NCBI GenBank assembly: GCA_017432445.1
Contig: JAFRJC010000093.1
Span: forward strand, 1-41,597
Length of the DNA: 41,597 bases
Direction of reading: 5' to 3'
Origin: Eggerthellaceae bacterium
GTDB taxonomy: Bacteria; Actinomycetota; Coriobacteriia; Coriobacteriales; Eggerthellaceae
The stretch's first letter is position 1; every line of letters starts with the position of its first letter. Shown here in pieces: positions 7,515 through 19,338 of the stretch. Made by a program: the position numbers and the translations under genes. A model generated the notes under the pieces. It was not told the origin of the DNA. It was given only the letters and a program-made list of their open reading frames with translations, and ran no database searches.

Positions 7515-8295
7515 CGGAACCGTACACCCCCCTCTGCTGGTCGCGGGTAAGGTGTCCACGCTCCAGCGCGATCACGCGACGACGCATGTTGTCGACCATC
7601 TCGCGGTCGTGCGTAGCCACGAGCACCGTGGTGCCCGTACGGTTGATGCGCTCGAGCAGGTCCATGATGCCGCGCGAGGTTTGCGGGTCAAGGTTGCCGG
7701 TCGGCTCGTCGCACACGAGCAGCGGCGGGCGGTTGACGATAGCGCGTGCGATGGAGACGCGCTGCGCCTCGCCACCCGAAAGCTGGTCGGGCAACTTGTC
7801 GAGCTTGTCCTGCAAGCCGACGAGCCTGAGCACCTCGGGCACCTGCGTGCGCACGATGGAGCGGCTCTTTCCGATAACCTCAAGCGCGAAGGCGACGTTC
7901 TCGAAGACCGTCTTGTTCGGCAGCAGCTTGAAGTCCTGGAACACGCAGCCGATGTTGCGGCGCAGGTAAGGCACGCGCCAGTTGCGCATGCTTCCCAGGT
8001 CCTCGTTGGCGATGGTGATCGTACCCGAAGTGGGACGCAGCTCGCGGATAATCAGGCGCACCAGCGTTGACTTGCCGGAACCCGAATGCCCTACGAGGAA
8101 CACGAACTCGCCCGGGTAAATCTGAAGAGAAACGTTGTCGAGTGCGGGACGATTCGGCTGTGCGGGATACACCTTCGAAACCCGGTCAAACGAGATAACC
8201 GGTGCTCCCTGCTGAGGAATGTCTTCGGCTTGCAACACGGGCAAGGCCATCGACAAATCAGCGGAACGCGCCCCCTGGTTGGTGGCTTCTGTCAC
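7507..8295 (-). CDS. ftsE: Cell-division ATP-binding protein FtsE
   Basis: The ABC ATPase that drives FtsX. It is 262 aa with Walker [10 protein letters not shown] at 69-77, the FtsE-type Q-loop segment [20 protein letters not shown], the signature LSGGEAQR, Walker [13 protein letters not shown] and the switch His in VLVATHD. About 32 residues precede the usual FtsE start ([11 protein letters not shown]), a non-conserved extension. The GTG at 8295 has GGAG 7 bases upstream; an internal ATG at residue 16 is an alternative. A 43-nt gap separates it from transketolase, so the two may share a transcript. Confidence 0.95.
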   Translation of the reverse strand: MTEATNQGARSADLSMALPVLQAEDIPQQGAPVISFDRVSKVYPAQPNRPALDNVSLQIYPGEFVFLVGHSGSGKSTLVRLIIRELRPTSGTITIANEDLGSMRNWRVPYLRRNIGCVFQDFKLLPNKTVFENVAFALEVIGKSRSIVRTQVPEVLRLVGLQDKLDKLPDQLSGGEAQRVSIARAIVNRPPLLVCDEPTGNLDPQTSRGIMDLLERINRTGTTVLVATHDREMVDNMRRRVIALERGHLTRDQQRGVYGSDV

Positions 8296-8338
8296 AGAAT
8301 GCTCCGTTCGAATAGTCGTTTACTATGACTGTTCGATT

Positions 8339-10222
8339 CTAGCACTCCTGCTTACGTGCGATAACCCTCTTCACAGCTTCGACAATCGCCGCCGAATCGG
8401 TACCGAAGAACGCAGCGAGCTCCTTGTAGGAACCTGATTTCCCGAAGACGTCCTTCACTCCGACGAACTCGATGGGAGTCGGGACGGTCCTGGACAGCGT
8501 CTCTGCCACCGCGGAACCCAATCCGCCCAGAATGCTGTGCTCTTCTGCCGTGACTACCGCACCGGTCTTGCGAGCCGACTCTGCAATGGTCTTGACGTCG
8601 AGGGGCTTGACGCAGAAGGCGTCGATGACCTCGATCGAGATTCCTTCTGCAGCGAGCGCATCCGCTGCCTCCAGGGCCTCTTTGACCTCGAGGCCGCAGG
8701 CGACGACGGTTGCATCGCAGCCTTCCCGCAGGATGTAGGAACGACCCAGCTCGAACTGCATGTCATCTGCGTAAACGCATGGAACGGCCTCGCGGCCCAT
8801 GCGCACGTAAACGGGACCGGGGGTGGTTGCGGCGATCCTGACCGCAGCAGCCGCAGCAGCATAATCCGCCGGCACGAGCACGCGCATGTTGGGCAGGGTG
8901 CGCATCAGGGAGATGTCCTCGATCATCTGGTGGCTTCCGCCATCCGCGCCAACCGAGATACCGGCATGCGTCGGCGCAATCTTCACGTCGAGGTTTGCAT
9001 AGCACACCGAGTTGCGAATCTGGTCGTAAGCGCGACCAGTTCCGAAAACCGCAAACGAGGCGGTGAAGGCGACATTGCCCGCAAGCGACAGACCGGCGGC
9101 GACATCAACCATGTTCTGTTCGGCAATGCCGACGTTGAAAAGACGTGCGGCGTTTTCGGGCTTGGCATCTCCGAATTTCTTCGTGGTAGTGGAGCTGGAC
9201 AAGTCGGCGTCGACCGCGACGATGGGTATGCCCTCGTCTGCAAGTTTGGCCAGGGTTTCCCCGTAGCCGGCACGAGTGGCCTTCTTCTCCGCAGCTTGCT
9301 CGGGAGTGGCAAACTTGACCTCTGCGGGGCCGTCCGAAACTATATGCATGGAGTTGCGGCAGAACTGGAACGGGTCGAGCGGTGGGAGATCGCAGCTGAC
9401 AGGACCATCGTAGCCGAGATCCGCCAAGGCTGTCGTGAGCTCGTCGCCCTTGGGAGCCTTGCCGTGCCATGAGACGTTGTTCTCCATGAACGACACGCCC
9501 TTGCCCTTGACGGTGTGGGCGATGACGGCATGGGGCTTTCCGCTCCTGTCGGCCTTCGCGGAACCAAGAACGTCGAGGACGGCTTGCATGTCATGGCCAT
9601 CGACATCGCAGACTTCCCAGCCGAATGCCGCGAACTTTTGGGCAAGATCGCCCGGATCGCAGACTTCTTCCGTATTGCCGTCGATTTGCAGGCAATTGCG
9701 ATCGACGATGGCAACCAGATTGTCGAGCTTGTTGTGGGCGGCAAACATCGCCGCCTCCCAAACCTGCCCCTCTTGGCATTCGCCATCTCCGAGAAGGGCG
9801 AACACGCCGTGATCGTCGCCATTAAGCCTCAAACCCGCTGCGAGGCCACATGCAACGGACAGACCCTGACCAAGCGAGCCCGTTGACATCTCGACGCCGG
9901 GAACGATCATGCAGTCGGGATGACCCTGGAGCCGCGACCCCAGCTTTCGCAATGTCAGGAGCTCTTCCTTGGGGAAATAGCCCGCCTCGGCGAGCGCTGC
10001 ATAAAGCGCAGGGGCGGCATGGCCCTTCGCCAAGATGAAGCGGTCCCGCGGGCCATGAGGGTCTTCTGGATTGTGTTCGAGAATACCGCCGAAATACAGG
10101 GCGGTCATGATATCGGCGCTGGACAACGACCCGCCGGGATGCCCGCTGCCCGCTTCGCCAACCATCCGGATGATGTCGATTCGCAAGTCGTTTGCGAGCT
10201 CGTTGAGCCGATCGATGTCCAT
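8339..10222 (-). CDS. tkt: Transketolase
   Basis: A thiamine-diphosphate enzyme of the non-oxidative pentose phosphate pathway that moves two-carbon ketol units between sugar phosphates. It is 627 aa, a little shorter than the usual 650-700, like a fusion of the two half-size archaeal-type subunits. Visible motifs: GEAGSGHPGGSLSSADI near the N terminus, ILAKGHAAPALYAAL, the ThDP motif GDGECQEGQVWEAA...NLVAIVDRN, and in the second half LFNVGIAEQNMVDVAAGL with the catalytic Glu, then PTHAGISVGADGGSHQMIED. The ATG at 10222 (MDIDRL) has GAGAAAGG about 7 bases upstream; a start at 10258 would add 12 unlikely residues. It sits between prfB and ftsE, a metabolic gene among translation and division genes. 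Confidence 0.95.
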   Translation of the reverse strand: MDIDRLNELANDLRIDIIRMVGEAGSGHPGGSLSSADIMTALYFGGILEHNPEDPHGPRDRFILAKGHAAPALYAALAEAGYFPKEELLTLRKLGSRLQGHPDCMIVPGVEMSTGSLGQGLSVACGLAAGLRLNGDDHGVFALLGDGECQEGQVWEAAMFAAHNKLDNLVAIVDRNCLQIDGNTEEVCDPGDLAQKFAAFGWEVCDVDGHDMQAVLDVLGSAKADRSGKPHAVIAHTVKGKGVSFMENNVSWHGKAPKGDELTTALADLGYDGPVSCDLPPLDPFQFCRNSMHIVSDGPAEVKFATPEQAAEKKATRAGYGETLAKLADEGIPIVAVDADLSSSTTTKKFGDAKPENAARLFNVGIAEQNMVDVAAGLSLAGNVAFTASFAVFGTGRAYDQIRNSVCYANLDVKIAPTHAGISVGADGGSHQMIEDISLMRTLPNMRVLVPADYAAAAAAVRIAATTPGPVYVRMGREAVPCVYADDMQFELGRSYILREGCDATVVACGLEVKEALEAADALAAEGISIEVIDAFCVKPLDVKTIAESARKTGAVVTAEEHSILGGLGSAVAETLSRTVPTPIEFVGVKDVFGKSGSYKELAAFFGTDSAAIVEAVKRVIARKQEC

Positions 10223-10332
10223 AGCGTGCCTTTCTCTCGGACATGCGTAATTGTACAACGCGCAGTGACGGAGATGTGCACCATTCGCCGATACACGCTA
10301 TCGAAACATACTTAAATCGGACTATCGAAAAC

Positions 10333-10362
10333 GAGACAGAAAGGTGCTCTACATCCTGTCTC
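10333..10362 (-). terminator. Probable prfB terminator
   Basis: On the minus strand GAGACAG and CTGTCTC form a 7-bp stem with a 16-base loop, followed by GTTTTCG. It lies 11 bases beyond the prfB stop codon in the direction of transcription. It is modest in strength but well placed. Confidence 0.5.
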
Positions 10363-10372
10363 ATCTATCGGT

Positions 10373-11464
10373 TTATTGAGCGGCATTCCACTTGTGGTAG
10401 CCCACGACGAACTCGTCGATGTCGCCACCCAAGACGGCGTCTACGTTGCCGGTCTCGATGCCGCTGCGCAGGTCCTTGACCATCTGATAGGGATAGAGAA
10501 CGTAATTCCGGATCTGGCTGCCGAACGTGTTCTCCATGCGCTCGCCACGCAGTTCCTCGAGCTCCGCAGCCCGCTTGGCCTCCTCCAATTCGTAGAGCTT
10601 GGCCTTGAGCACACGAAACGCGGCATCCTTGTTCATGAGCTGAGATTTCTCGTTTTGGCAGGTAACAACGATGCCAGTGGGAATGTGAGTGAGGCGCACG
10701 GCGGAATCGGTCGTATTCACGCACTGACCGCCCGGGCCGCTGGAGCGATATACGTCGACGCGCACGTCGTTGGGATCGAGGTTGACTTCGATATCGTCGG
10801 GAAGCACGGGCAGAAGCTCGACGGATGCGAACGTCGTGTGCCGGCGAGCCTTGACGTCAGTCGGGGAAATGCGCACGAGCCGGTGCACGCCGACTTCGGA
10901 GCGCATCATGCCGTACGCATTGCGACCCTCGATCTGGATGGTTGCACGGTCGATGCCGATAATCTCCGCATACGTGATATCCAGAACGCGGACCTTCCAG
11001 CCCTTCCGCTCGGCATACCTCGTGTACATCTTGAAGAGCATATCGGCCCAGTCACAGGCTTCGTTTCCACCCTGACCTGGATTGACGGTAAGTATCGCAT
11101 CACCCTCGTCGAACTGACCCGAAAACCACGACGAAAGTTCCAGCGCATCGAGCATGGGCTCGAGCTTGGATGCGGCATCCTCTGCTTCTTGGGCAAACGA
11201 CTCGTCCTCGCTCGCGAGCTCGTAAGCCGTCTGGACGTCTTCGAACAAGGCGGCTGCCTCGTCGTATTCGCGAATCGTCTCGCGCAAGTTGCCCGCGCGT
11301 TTCGAAACGGCTTGCGCATGCGCAGTATCGTCCCAAAAGCCTGGTTTCGCCGTCTCCTTATCGAGGTTGGCAAGCTCTCCGATCTTTTCGTCGACATGCA
11401 AGTAGGCACGTGCATCCTGCACGCGCTGACGAAGCTGATCGATTGTCTTAGCGTCTACTTCCAT
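10373..11464 (-). CDS. prfB: Peptide chain release factor 2
   Basis: RF2 releases the finished peptide at UGA and UAA codons. The 363-aa protein has the RF2 architecture: N-terminal helical domain with PGFWDD at 41-46, the codon-recognition domain, and the GGQ motif in SSGPGGQCVNTTDSAVR (GGQ at 245-247). RF2 proteins normally carry SPF as the codon-reading tripeptide; here the segment is LVRISPTDVKARRHTTF with S200-P201-T202, so the third residue is Thr, as in the PxT of RF1. Unlike E. coli, the frame is continuous at the usual +1 frameshift site (ARAYLHVDEK, residues 18-27, no UGA), so frameshift autoregulation is absent. It lies downstream of secA, a common order. AAGG is 8 bases before the ATG. 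Confidence 0.96.
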   Translation of the reverse strand: MEVDAKTIDQLRQRVQDARAYLHVDEKIGELANLDKETAKPGFWDDTAHAQAVSKRAGNLRETIREYDEAAALFEDVQTAYELASEDESFAQEAEDAASKLEPMLDALELSSWFSGQFDEGDAILTVNPGQGGNEACDWADMLFKMYTRYAERKGWKVRVLDITYAEIIGIDRATIQIEGRNAYGMMRSEVGVHRLVRISPTDVKARRHTTFASVELLPVLPDDIEVNLDPNDVRVDVYRSSGPGGQCVNTTDSAVRLTHIPTGIVVTCQNEKSQLMNKDAAFRVLKAKLYELEEAKRAAELEELRGERMENTFGSQIRNYVLYPYQMVKDLRSGIETGNVDAVLGGDIDEFVVGYHKWNAAQ

Positions 11465-11667
11465 TCAAAGAGCCTTGTTTCGGCATCGTCTTCCATCATT
11501 ACCTTGCAACTTCACAGTATACAAAGCAGTCGACAGCCAGGTACCCCAAACTGGCGAGAGAGCCTCTGCCATCGCGTACTTCGATACGCAGGAAAAGCCC
11601 GAACGCCAAGCTTGAGCACCTGGGCGTCACGCGGCGCCATGCAGCCCAGCGGCCGCCATGCCAACGA
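11465..11667. other. secA-prfB intergenic region
   Basis: A 203-bp gap with no credible gene. On the minus strand TATACT occurs at about 11517-11522, a possible prfB -10 element, but I see no good -35 at the right distance. Several small GC-rich inverted repeats lie next to the secA stop (about 11620-11660) and could form a terminator, without a U-tract. The sequence CTCTTTGA immediately before the prfB ATG resembles an RF2 frameshift site but lies outside the gene. Confidence 0.4.
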
Positions 11668-14547
<2,880 letters not shown>

Positions 14548-14671
14548 GTTACGTATCGTCCTTCTTCTGGAATCGTTTCAATCAAACTTCTAAACAGTAC
14601 CATATAGCAGCCTTTATATGGTTGCCCGATGCGATGCTGCAGAGAAACTGAACATCGCTGTAGCCCATCTG

Positions 14672-17260
14672 TTACAGGGAGTCCAGCAAGCTCTCGTAAA
14701 GCGCCGTCGTCTCAGGAGAAGGGTCCATACCCAGGTGGTCGGCGAGCGCCCGTCGACATCTGTGGTAGGTCATCATGGCTGACGTGCGCTGAGAGTTTGC
14801 GATTTGCGCCTGCATGAGCGCCACGTATGCGTCCTCGCGCGTCTCGTCGTGGCCAACCGCCGCGCGGGCAAACCATATGGCCAGCTGGTTGTTTCCCCCA
14901 TCTATGACGCTTTGCGTTGCCGACACGAGCGCGTCGACCAACCTGGAGCGACAGTCGTTGCGTATCTGCTCGACGATGTCGCCTCCATTTTCGGAGGGAA
15001 GGAGCTCGTTGGAGAAATCCCTATCGATTTCGGCGTACAGAGCTGTCCAACCCTTGAAATCCGGGCGTCCGAACAGCAGCTCACGGCATATCTCGTTTAG
15101 GCGTACGACGTCGCAATGCACGTAGCGAGAATCCAAGCTGCATCCGAACTGATGGCGGACGAGATACGGGCAGGTCCCATCCGAAAGCGTCAGGGCGTGG
15201 CGCAGTTTCGACCAGATGGCGTACAGGTTCCGGCGGGCGAGACCCTCATCGGCATCGGGCCAAAGCGTCTTCGCGATGAAGGCGCGTGACATATCGCGGC
15301 CCAAATGCACCGAGAGCAGCAAGAGCAGCAACCTGACATGCTTGCGCCTGAACGCCGGGTCTTCGATCACCTCACCGCCAATTGATATCTCGAATCGCCC
15401 GAACATCTTCAAATTCATTATTGGCACGTTGTGCACAGCTTTCGCACCCTCGACCCCTCCTGCATGTGGAAAAGCGGAGCTTCTGCTGGATTTGAAGCCG
15501 ACGACAGCATGGGATCGCTCCCTTTCATCCCCAAACCGAGCCCTCTGCACCAACAGAGCTATTTCCCAGCGCCTCAGCAACAACTGGGAAGCAGTCGTGA
15601 GCGGACCGGAAGCCAAGGGCATGCCCTTGATGTGGGCACGCTCCATGGCGAGCCCCGCTGAAGCTGCAAAGTAATCGACGCTCCCCTCATCAGAGCCATC
15701 AATCGTTTCCCGCACGTAATCCTGCGCCAGGTTGGCTGCGCAGAGCAAACCGGAGCTCGGCTGGCCACCCTGACTGGTATATCCCTGAGCAACCACCCCA
15801 AAGAGCCACGAGGCAGTCAGGCAGAGCACATGTGCAGGCGCCTTTCTCTCGAGGAGATAATCCCACCAACGTGCCAACTTGAGGGCTCCCTCGCTCAGCA
15901 GTCGCCATGACAGGGCGAGCTGGACCCACGGCGACTCCTCTTCGAGCGGATGCTCTTCGAGGAACAGCGTTTCCCGCAAAATCTCGGCATCGGCCCTCTC
16001 GCGAAGCAGCTCATTGCCATTGCGGGCTAATATCAGAAGGCAGCAGATGCGCGGCCCGATGCCAACCGAATCGTCGAATGCCAGACGTTTGGCATGACGC
16101 ACAGAGCCGTCGACGTCGCCCAACATGACCCTGCAAATCGCTTCGAAAGCAAGGCAAGTCGTCCGATCGTCCGATGCCCCGTCTTTTGGAGCCATGCGCA
16201 CGACCTCGGCCAACGCCAATCCCTCGAGAAAACAACCGCCGGCCACTAAAGGCTTGACACGATCGGCCAGCCAGCGTGCCCGCTTGCTGCGAGGACACAA
16301 GACGCGAACCAAATCACACGCCCGTCCCTGTTCGTTTTCGGAATCGCAGAGAACGTCCGCCCATGCGCCCACGAGCTGTTCGCGGAAGTCGAAATGCGAA
16401 GCAGAAACCATATCGCCCAAGGCACCCTTGATTCCAACTGCCAAATCATCTACCGAAATAAGAGGGGCCTCGAAACGTCCGGCATCTGGATCGAAGCCCA
16501 GATGCGGGTAGTCGTCGGACAGGCCTTCCAGCATCTCCCAATCGAGATGGCCGATGGCCTCGAGGCTATCGATCTGCCCTTTCTGCATCGCAAGCATGCC
16601 GCCCACGGCAAGCAGAAGGTCTCCGGGCATCTGCTCTCCCAGGCCGGCTTTCACGAAATCCGACGCCGCGTTTCGCTCCTGACCCCAAACCAACATGGGC
16701 ACGCGACCTGAATCGGGCACGTTGCTCGCAGGCGCCTTCACGCGTTCTTCTGCATTTCGGGCCGAATCGAGCTCCTCATCGTCAAGCAAGAGCTCAGAGG
16801 CGGTTATGCGCGTTCGATCGCGCTGGTAGCTGCCGAGCGTATCGTTTCGCGGAGTGCACGAGACTACTACCTCGCACTGCGCTGCGAGCAGCTCGTCTAT
16901 CTGTTCCGAAAAGGAGCTTGCGCGCTGCGAATCGAGTAATGGCACGTCGTCGAATACGACCAAGCGAGCGGCCTTATCAGCCGCCAGGCAATCTCGCGCA
17001 ATCGTCCCTTCGTCAAGATCCCTGATGAAACAAGGACTATGCCCGTTAATCCAGAACACGTGGGCCCATGCGAACATGGTTTCGGCATAGTCCACCAAAA
17101 GGCTCGTCTTGCCGTAGCCCGTCGGAGCGACCACGAAGCGCGCAATGGAGCGCTCGTTGAGCAAGCGAGCGATAAGGCGAGGGCGCTGAAACCCCGCAAA
17201 ACCTGCAAACTGGCTGGGACGGCGACCCGAACAAGCCGCCTTCTGAATGAAACCTGACAT
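14672..17260 (-). CDS. STAND ATPase-BTAD transcriptional regulator (MalT/AfsR-like)
   Basis: An 862-aa signal-responsive regulator. The N terminus carries a P-loop, VAPTGYGKTSLL, at about 44-55, with FVVAPTGYGKT and later VVFDDVPLL as Walker A and B, typical of MalT/STAND ATPases. A long helical TPR-like middle (about 300-610) follows. The C-terminal 230 residues form an OmpR-type winged helix (NLKMFGRFEISIGG... RRKHVRLLLLLLSVH... FIAKTLWPDAD, with NLYAIWSKLRHAL) followed by a BTAD domain ending AMMTYHRCRRALADHLGMDPSPETTALYESLL, the usual SARP/BTAD tail. Its ligand and targets cannot be told. The ATG at 17260 has GAGAAAGG 9 bases upstream and a good promoter is present (17308-17336); a start at 17299 is less likely. 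Confidence 0.88.
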   Translation of the reverse strand: MSGFIQKAACSGRRPSQFAGFAGFQRPRLIARLLNERSIARFVVAPTGYGKTSLLVDYAETMFAWAHVFWINGHSPCFIRDLDEGTIARDCLAADKAARLVVFDDVPLLDSQRASSFSEQIDELLAAQCEVVVSCTPRNDTLGSYQRDRTRITASELLLDDEELDSARNAEERVKAPASNVPDSGRVPMLVWGQERNAASDFVKAGLGEQMPGDLLLAVGGMLAMQKGQIDSLEAIGHLDWEMLEGLSDDYPHLGFDPDAGRFEAPLISVDDLAVGIKGALGDMVSASHFDFREQLVGAWADVLCDSENEQGRACDLVRVLCPRSKRARWLADRVKPLVAGGCFLEGLALAEVVRMAPKDGASDDRTTCLAFEAICRVMLGDVDGSVRHAKRLAFDDSVGIGPRICCLLILARNGNELLRERADAEILRETLFLEEHPLEEESPWVQLALSWRLLSEGALKLARWWDYLLERKAPAHVLCLTASWLFGVVAQGYTSQGGQPSSGLLCAANLAQDYVRETIDGSDEGSVDYFAASAGLAMERAHIKGMPLASGPLTTASQLLLRRWEIALLVQRARFGDERERSHAVVGFKSSRSSAFPHAGGVEGAKAVHNVPIMNLKMFGRFEISIGGEVIEDPAFRRKHVRLLLLLLSVHLGRDMSRAFIAKTLWPDADEGLARRNLYAIWSKLRHALTLSDGTCPYLVRHQFGCSLDSRYVHCDVVRLNEICRELLFGRPDFKGWTALYAEIDRDFSNELLPSENGGDIVEQIRNDCRSRLVDALVSATQSVIDGGNNQLAIWFARAAVGHDETREDAYVALMQAQIANSQRTSAMMTYHRCRRALADHLGMDPSPETTALYESLLDSL

Positions 17261-17307
17261 AGAGCACAACCTTTCTCGAGGTCGTTCCGCTCTGGTCAAG
17301 CGTCGTT

Positions 17308-17336
17308 ATTCTAATGAAAACATCATCGAATGACAA
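17308..17336 (-). promoter_or_regulatory. Sigma70-type promoter of the STAND-BTAD regulator
   Basis: On the minus strand TTGTCA (17331-17336) and TAGAAT (17308-17313) are exactly 17 bp apart, a near-consensus promoter. Transcription would begin near 17300, about 40 nt before the ATG at 17260. This supports the shorter start and an independent transcription unit after the rsfS terminator. Confidence 0.7.
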
Positions 17337-17390
17337 GCATCTTGCCCGAAACAATCAATCAGCCCAGGGGTTTTTAATTAGAAGTAACAA

Positions 17391-17412
17391 AGGCGGCCGG
17401 ATGCGGCCGCCT
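17391..17412 (-). terminator. rsfS terminator
   Basis: A perfect 9-bp GC-rich stem AGGCGGCCG / CGGCCGCCT with a 4-base loop lies 11 nt after the rsfS stop. On the minus strand it is followed by TTGTTACTTC, a loosely T-rich tail. It closes the obgE-side gene group before the next promoter. Confidence 0.75.
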
Positions 17413-17423
17413 CGTCATTCGCA

Positions 17424-17900
17424 TTATTCCGCTACGCGGTTGTCCGCAAGCTGGCCAGCATCACGCTCGCCTAGTATGGCCGCTATGCGGTCGGAGTAGA
17501 CCGCGTCGGTGATGCCCGCCTCAGCTGCCAAATCCATGATCGGAGCATCGTTCCACAGGGCCTCGAGGCGGTAGTACTCGCGCGTTTCGGGCTGGAACAC
17601 GTGAATGACGACGCTACCGTAATCGAGCAGCTCCCACGAACCGTCGCGCGTCTCCTCGCGGTGCAGCGGCTTGATATCCGCCTGCAGCCTCTCCGCTTCC
17701 TCGATAGCCTCGATGATGGCACCCACCTGGCGGCTGTTCGCCGCCGTCACGATGACGAAGTAATCGGTCACGCTGATAATCTCGCCCACATTCTGGACGA
17801 CGATATCGGTTGCCTTCTTCTCATCGGCGGCACGCGCAGCGATGATGGCGTAATCTTTGGGGGTGAGCTCAGATGTCTTCGGGGTAGCTTGCTCGGTCAT
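17424..17900 (-). CDS. rsfS: Ribosomal silencing factor RsfS
   Basis: RsfS (YbeB/DUF143) binds ribosomal protein L14 and blocks 30S-50S joining when nutrients fall. The 158-aa protein has the family core: DEKKATDIVVQNV, ISVTDYFVIVTAANSRQVGAI, and GSWELLDYGSVVIHVFQPETREYYRLEALW. A C-terminal extension of about 30 residues (ITDAVYSDRIAAILGERDAG...) follows the usual end. It comes 54 nt after the nadD-yqeK gene, the standard nadD-yqeK-rsfS order. Confidence 0.95.
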   Translation of the reverse strand: MTEQATPKTSELTPKDYAIIAARAADEKKATDIVVQNVGEIISVTDYFVIVTAANSRQVGAIIEAIEEAERLQADIKPLHREETRDGSWELLDYGSVVIHVFQPETREYYRLEALWNDAPIMDLAAEAGITDAVYSDRIAAILGERDAGQLADNRVAE

Positions 17901-17954
17901 GAACGGTTCTTTCCTCTCCGAATGAGTCGCTGGGATTGGCCCGATGACTCATCC

Positions 17955-19259
17955 CTACTTCTTCTTGTTGCCTTGGCGGCGCAGGACGTTGGCGTTCCAA
18001 ATGCGCATCGTATCAGGATGAAGGGTCTTTCTGCGCTCGAACAGCAGAAAAGTCCAATATTCATACGTTTGGTAGTACAGCTCCTCCAGGCTCACGGTGC
18101 CTACCGCGGCTCGCAGTTCGTCGATGCGACCGAACTGGCGACCCGGCTCGATGGCATCGGCAATGTAGAGCACCATATCAAGCTCGGACATATCCTCAGC
18201 CGCAGTCGTATGTCGGTCGATTGCCTGGAGAACGTCGCCGGGAATCTGCGGGAACTCGCGGCCCAACGCCCGTGCGGCAGTGTAGCCGTGCAGCACACGT
18301 GGCATGTACTCGACAACCCAGGGATCCACTTCGTCAACCATGTCGAGCTCGACAACGCGAGCCCGAGCCTGGTCGTCGTCCATTCCCTTGTCCCAATCGT
18401 GGAGAAGGCCCGCAAGACGCGCCTTCTTCACATCGACCCCGTACGTTTTGGCCAGATCTACGCAGGCCTCTGACACGCCCAGGGAGTGCGCATAGCGCTT
18501 GGCACCCACGCGCTGCTCGAGCTCGGCTTTGCGAGCCTTGAAGAACGCCTTCGAAAGCACATCGGACGCATCGCATTCCGTTTCTACGCAAACGGGGGGA
18601 ACATGGATGCGGTCGGTATCGTAGAGCCCGTGCTCGAAGATGTAGGAGCGCACGCACTCGGGAATCAGGTAACGGCACTGTCCCCCTGCCGCAAGCTCGG
18701 CGCGAAGCTCTCTCGAAGCCACTTTCAGAGGCGAAACTCGCACGATATGCAGGTCGAACGGCGCCGCCGCCATAATGGCCTCGCGCAACTCGTCCTCGTC
18801 CGCCGAACCCGGACGCCCCGCGGCGACGGCCAAGCTGGCAAGTTTTGCAATTTCGGCAGCTTCGCGCCATTTCCCCACCGTGATAGCGGAATCCGAACCT
18901 ACGATGAAGAAGAAGCGGACATTTGGAGGGAAATGATCCCTGAGCTCGCGCAGGGTATCGACCGTGAACGTGTCGCCATCGCGCTCGACCTCGATGGGGC
19001 TCACGTCGAAGTGCGGGTTGTCCTGAACGGCCCGACGGCACATCTCCAAGCGTATGCGGGCATCCGTCACCTTCTGGTCTTTTTTGAATACCGGGTTACC
19101 CGCTGGAATGAACAACACGGCATCCAGTTCAAGTGCAAGCCTCATTTCTTCCGCAACGCGCAAATGCCCCACATGGATGGGATCGAACGTGCCGCCCATA
19201 AGACCCAGTCGCACGTCTGCCCCATCGCTTCCCAAGGCCTTAAATCGCTCGCCTATCAT
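17955..19259 (-). CDS. nadD: NadD-YqeK fusion: nicotinate-nucleotide adenylyltransferase / HD hydrolase
   Basis: A 434-aa fusion of two proteins that are usually neighbouring genes. Residues about 16-215 are NadD, which adenylates nicotinate mononucleotide in NAD synthesis: GGTFDPIHVGH at 22-32 and FIVGSDSA at 118-125, with the C-terminal (S/T)xxR-like motif VASRELR at 180-186. Residues about 240-420 are a YqeK-type HD domain: KRYAHSLGV (H258), LLHDWDKG (H287, D288), HGYTAA (H324), IDRHTTA (H350) and ADAIEPGR (D368), all expected metal or catalytic positions of this family of Ap4A hydrolases. The linker is short. ATG at 19259 has AGGAG 6 bases upstream. Between proB and rsfS, as in many Gram-positive genomes. 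Confidence 0.93.
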   Translation of the reverse strand: MIGERFKALGSDGADVRLGLMGGTFDPIHVGHLRVAEEMRLALELDAVLFIPAGNPVFKKDQKVTDARIRLEMCRRAVQDNPHFDVSPIEVERDGDTFTVDTLRELRDHFPPNVRFFFIVGSDSAITVGKWREAAEIAKLASLAVAAGRPGSADEDELREAIMAAAPFDLHIVRVSPLKVASRELRAELAAGGQCRYLIPECVRSYIFEHGLYDTDRIHVPPVCVETECDASDVLSKAFFKARKAELEQRVGAKRYAHSLGVSEACVDLAKTYGVDVKKARLAGLLHDWDKGMDDDQARARVVELDMVDEVDPWVVEYMPRVLHGYTAARALGREFPQIPGDVLQAIDRHTTAAEDMSELDMVLYIADAIEPGRQFGRIDELRAAVGTVSLEELYYQTYEYWTFLLFERRKTLHPDTMRIWNANVLRRQGNKKK

Positions 19260-19338
19260 CAGCTTCTCCTAAAAACATCTCCATGCAAAACCACCGATGG
19301 CAGAGCATGGGCCGGATGGAACAGGTCTCTGATGGCGA

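Noticed and set aside
6132-7550. A 472-aa plus-strand open frame
   Set aside because: It is antisense to ftsX and the S41 gene and rich in His/Gln/Arg, the pattern of a shadow frame.
11464-11480. CTCTTTGA with an upstream AAGG, resembling the RF2 programmed frameshift site
   Set aside because: It lies before the prfB ATG, while the frameshift site in other RF2 genes falls near codon 25. The coding frame there is continuous, so no frameshift is needed.
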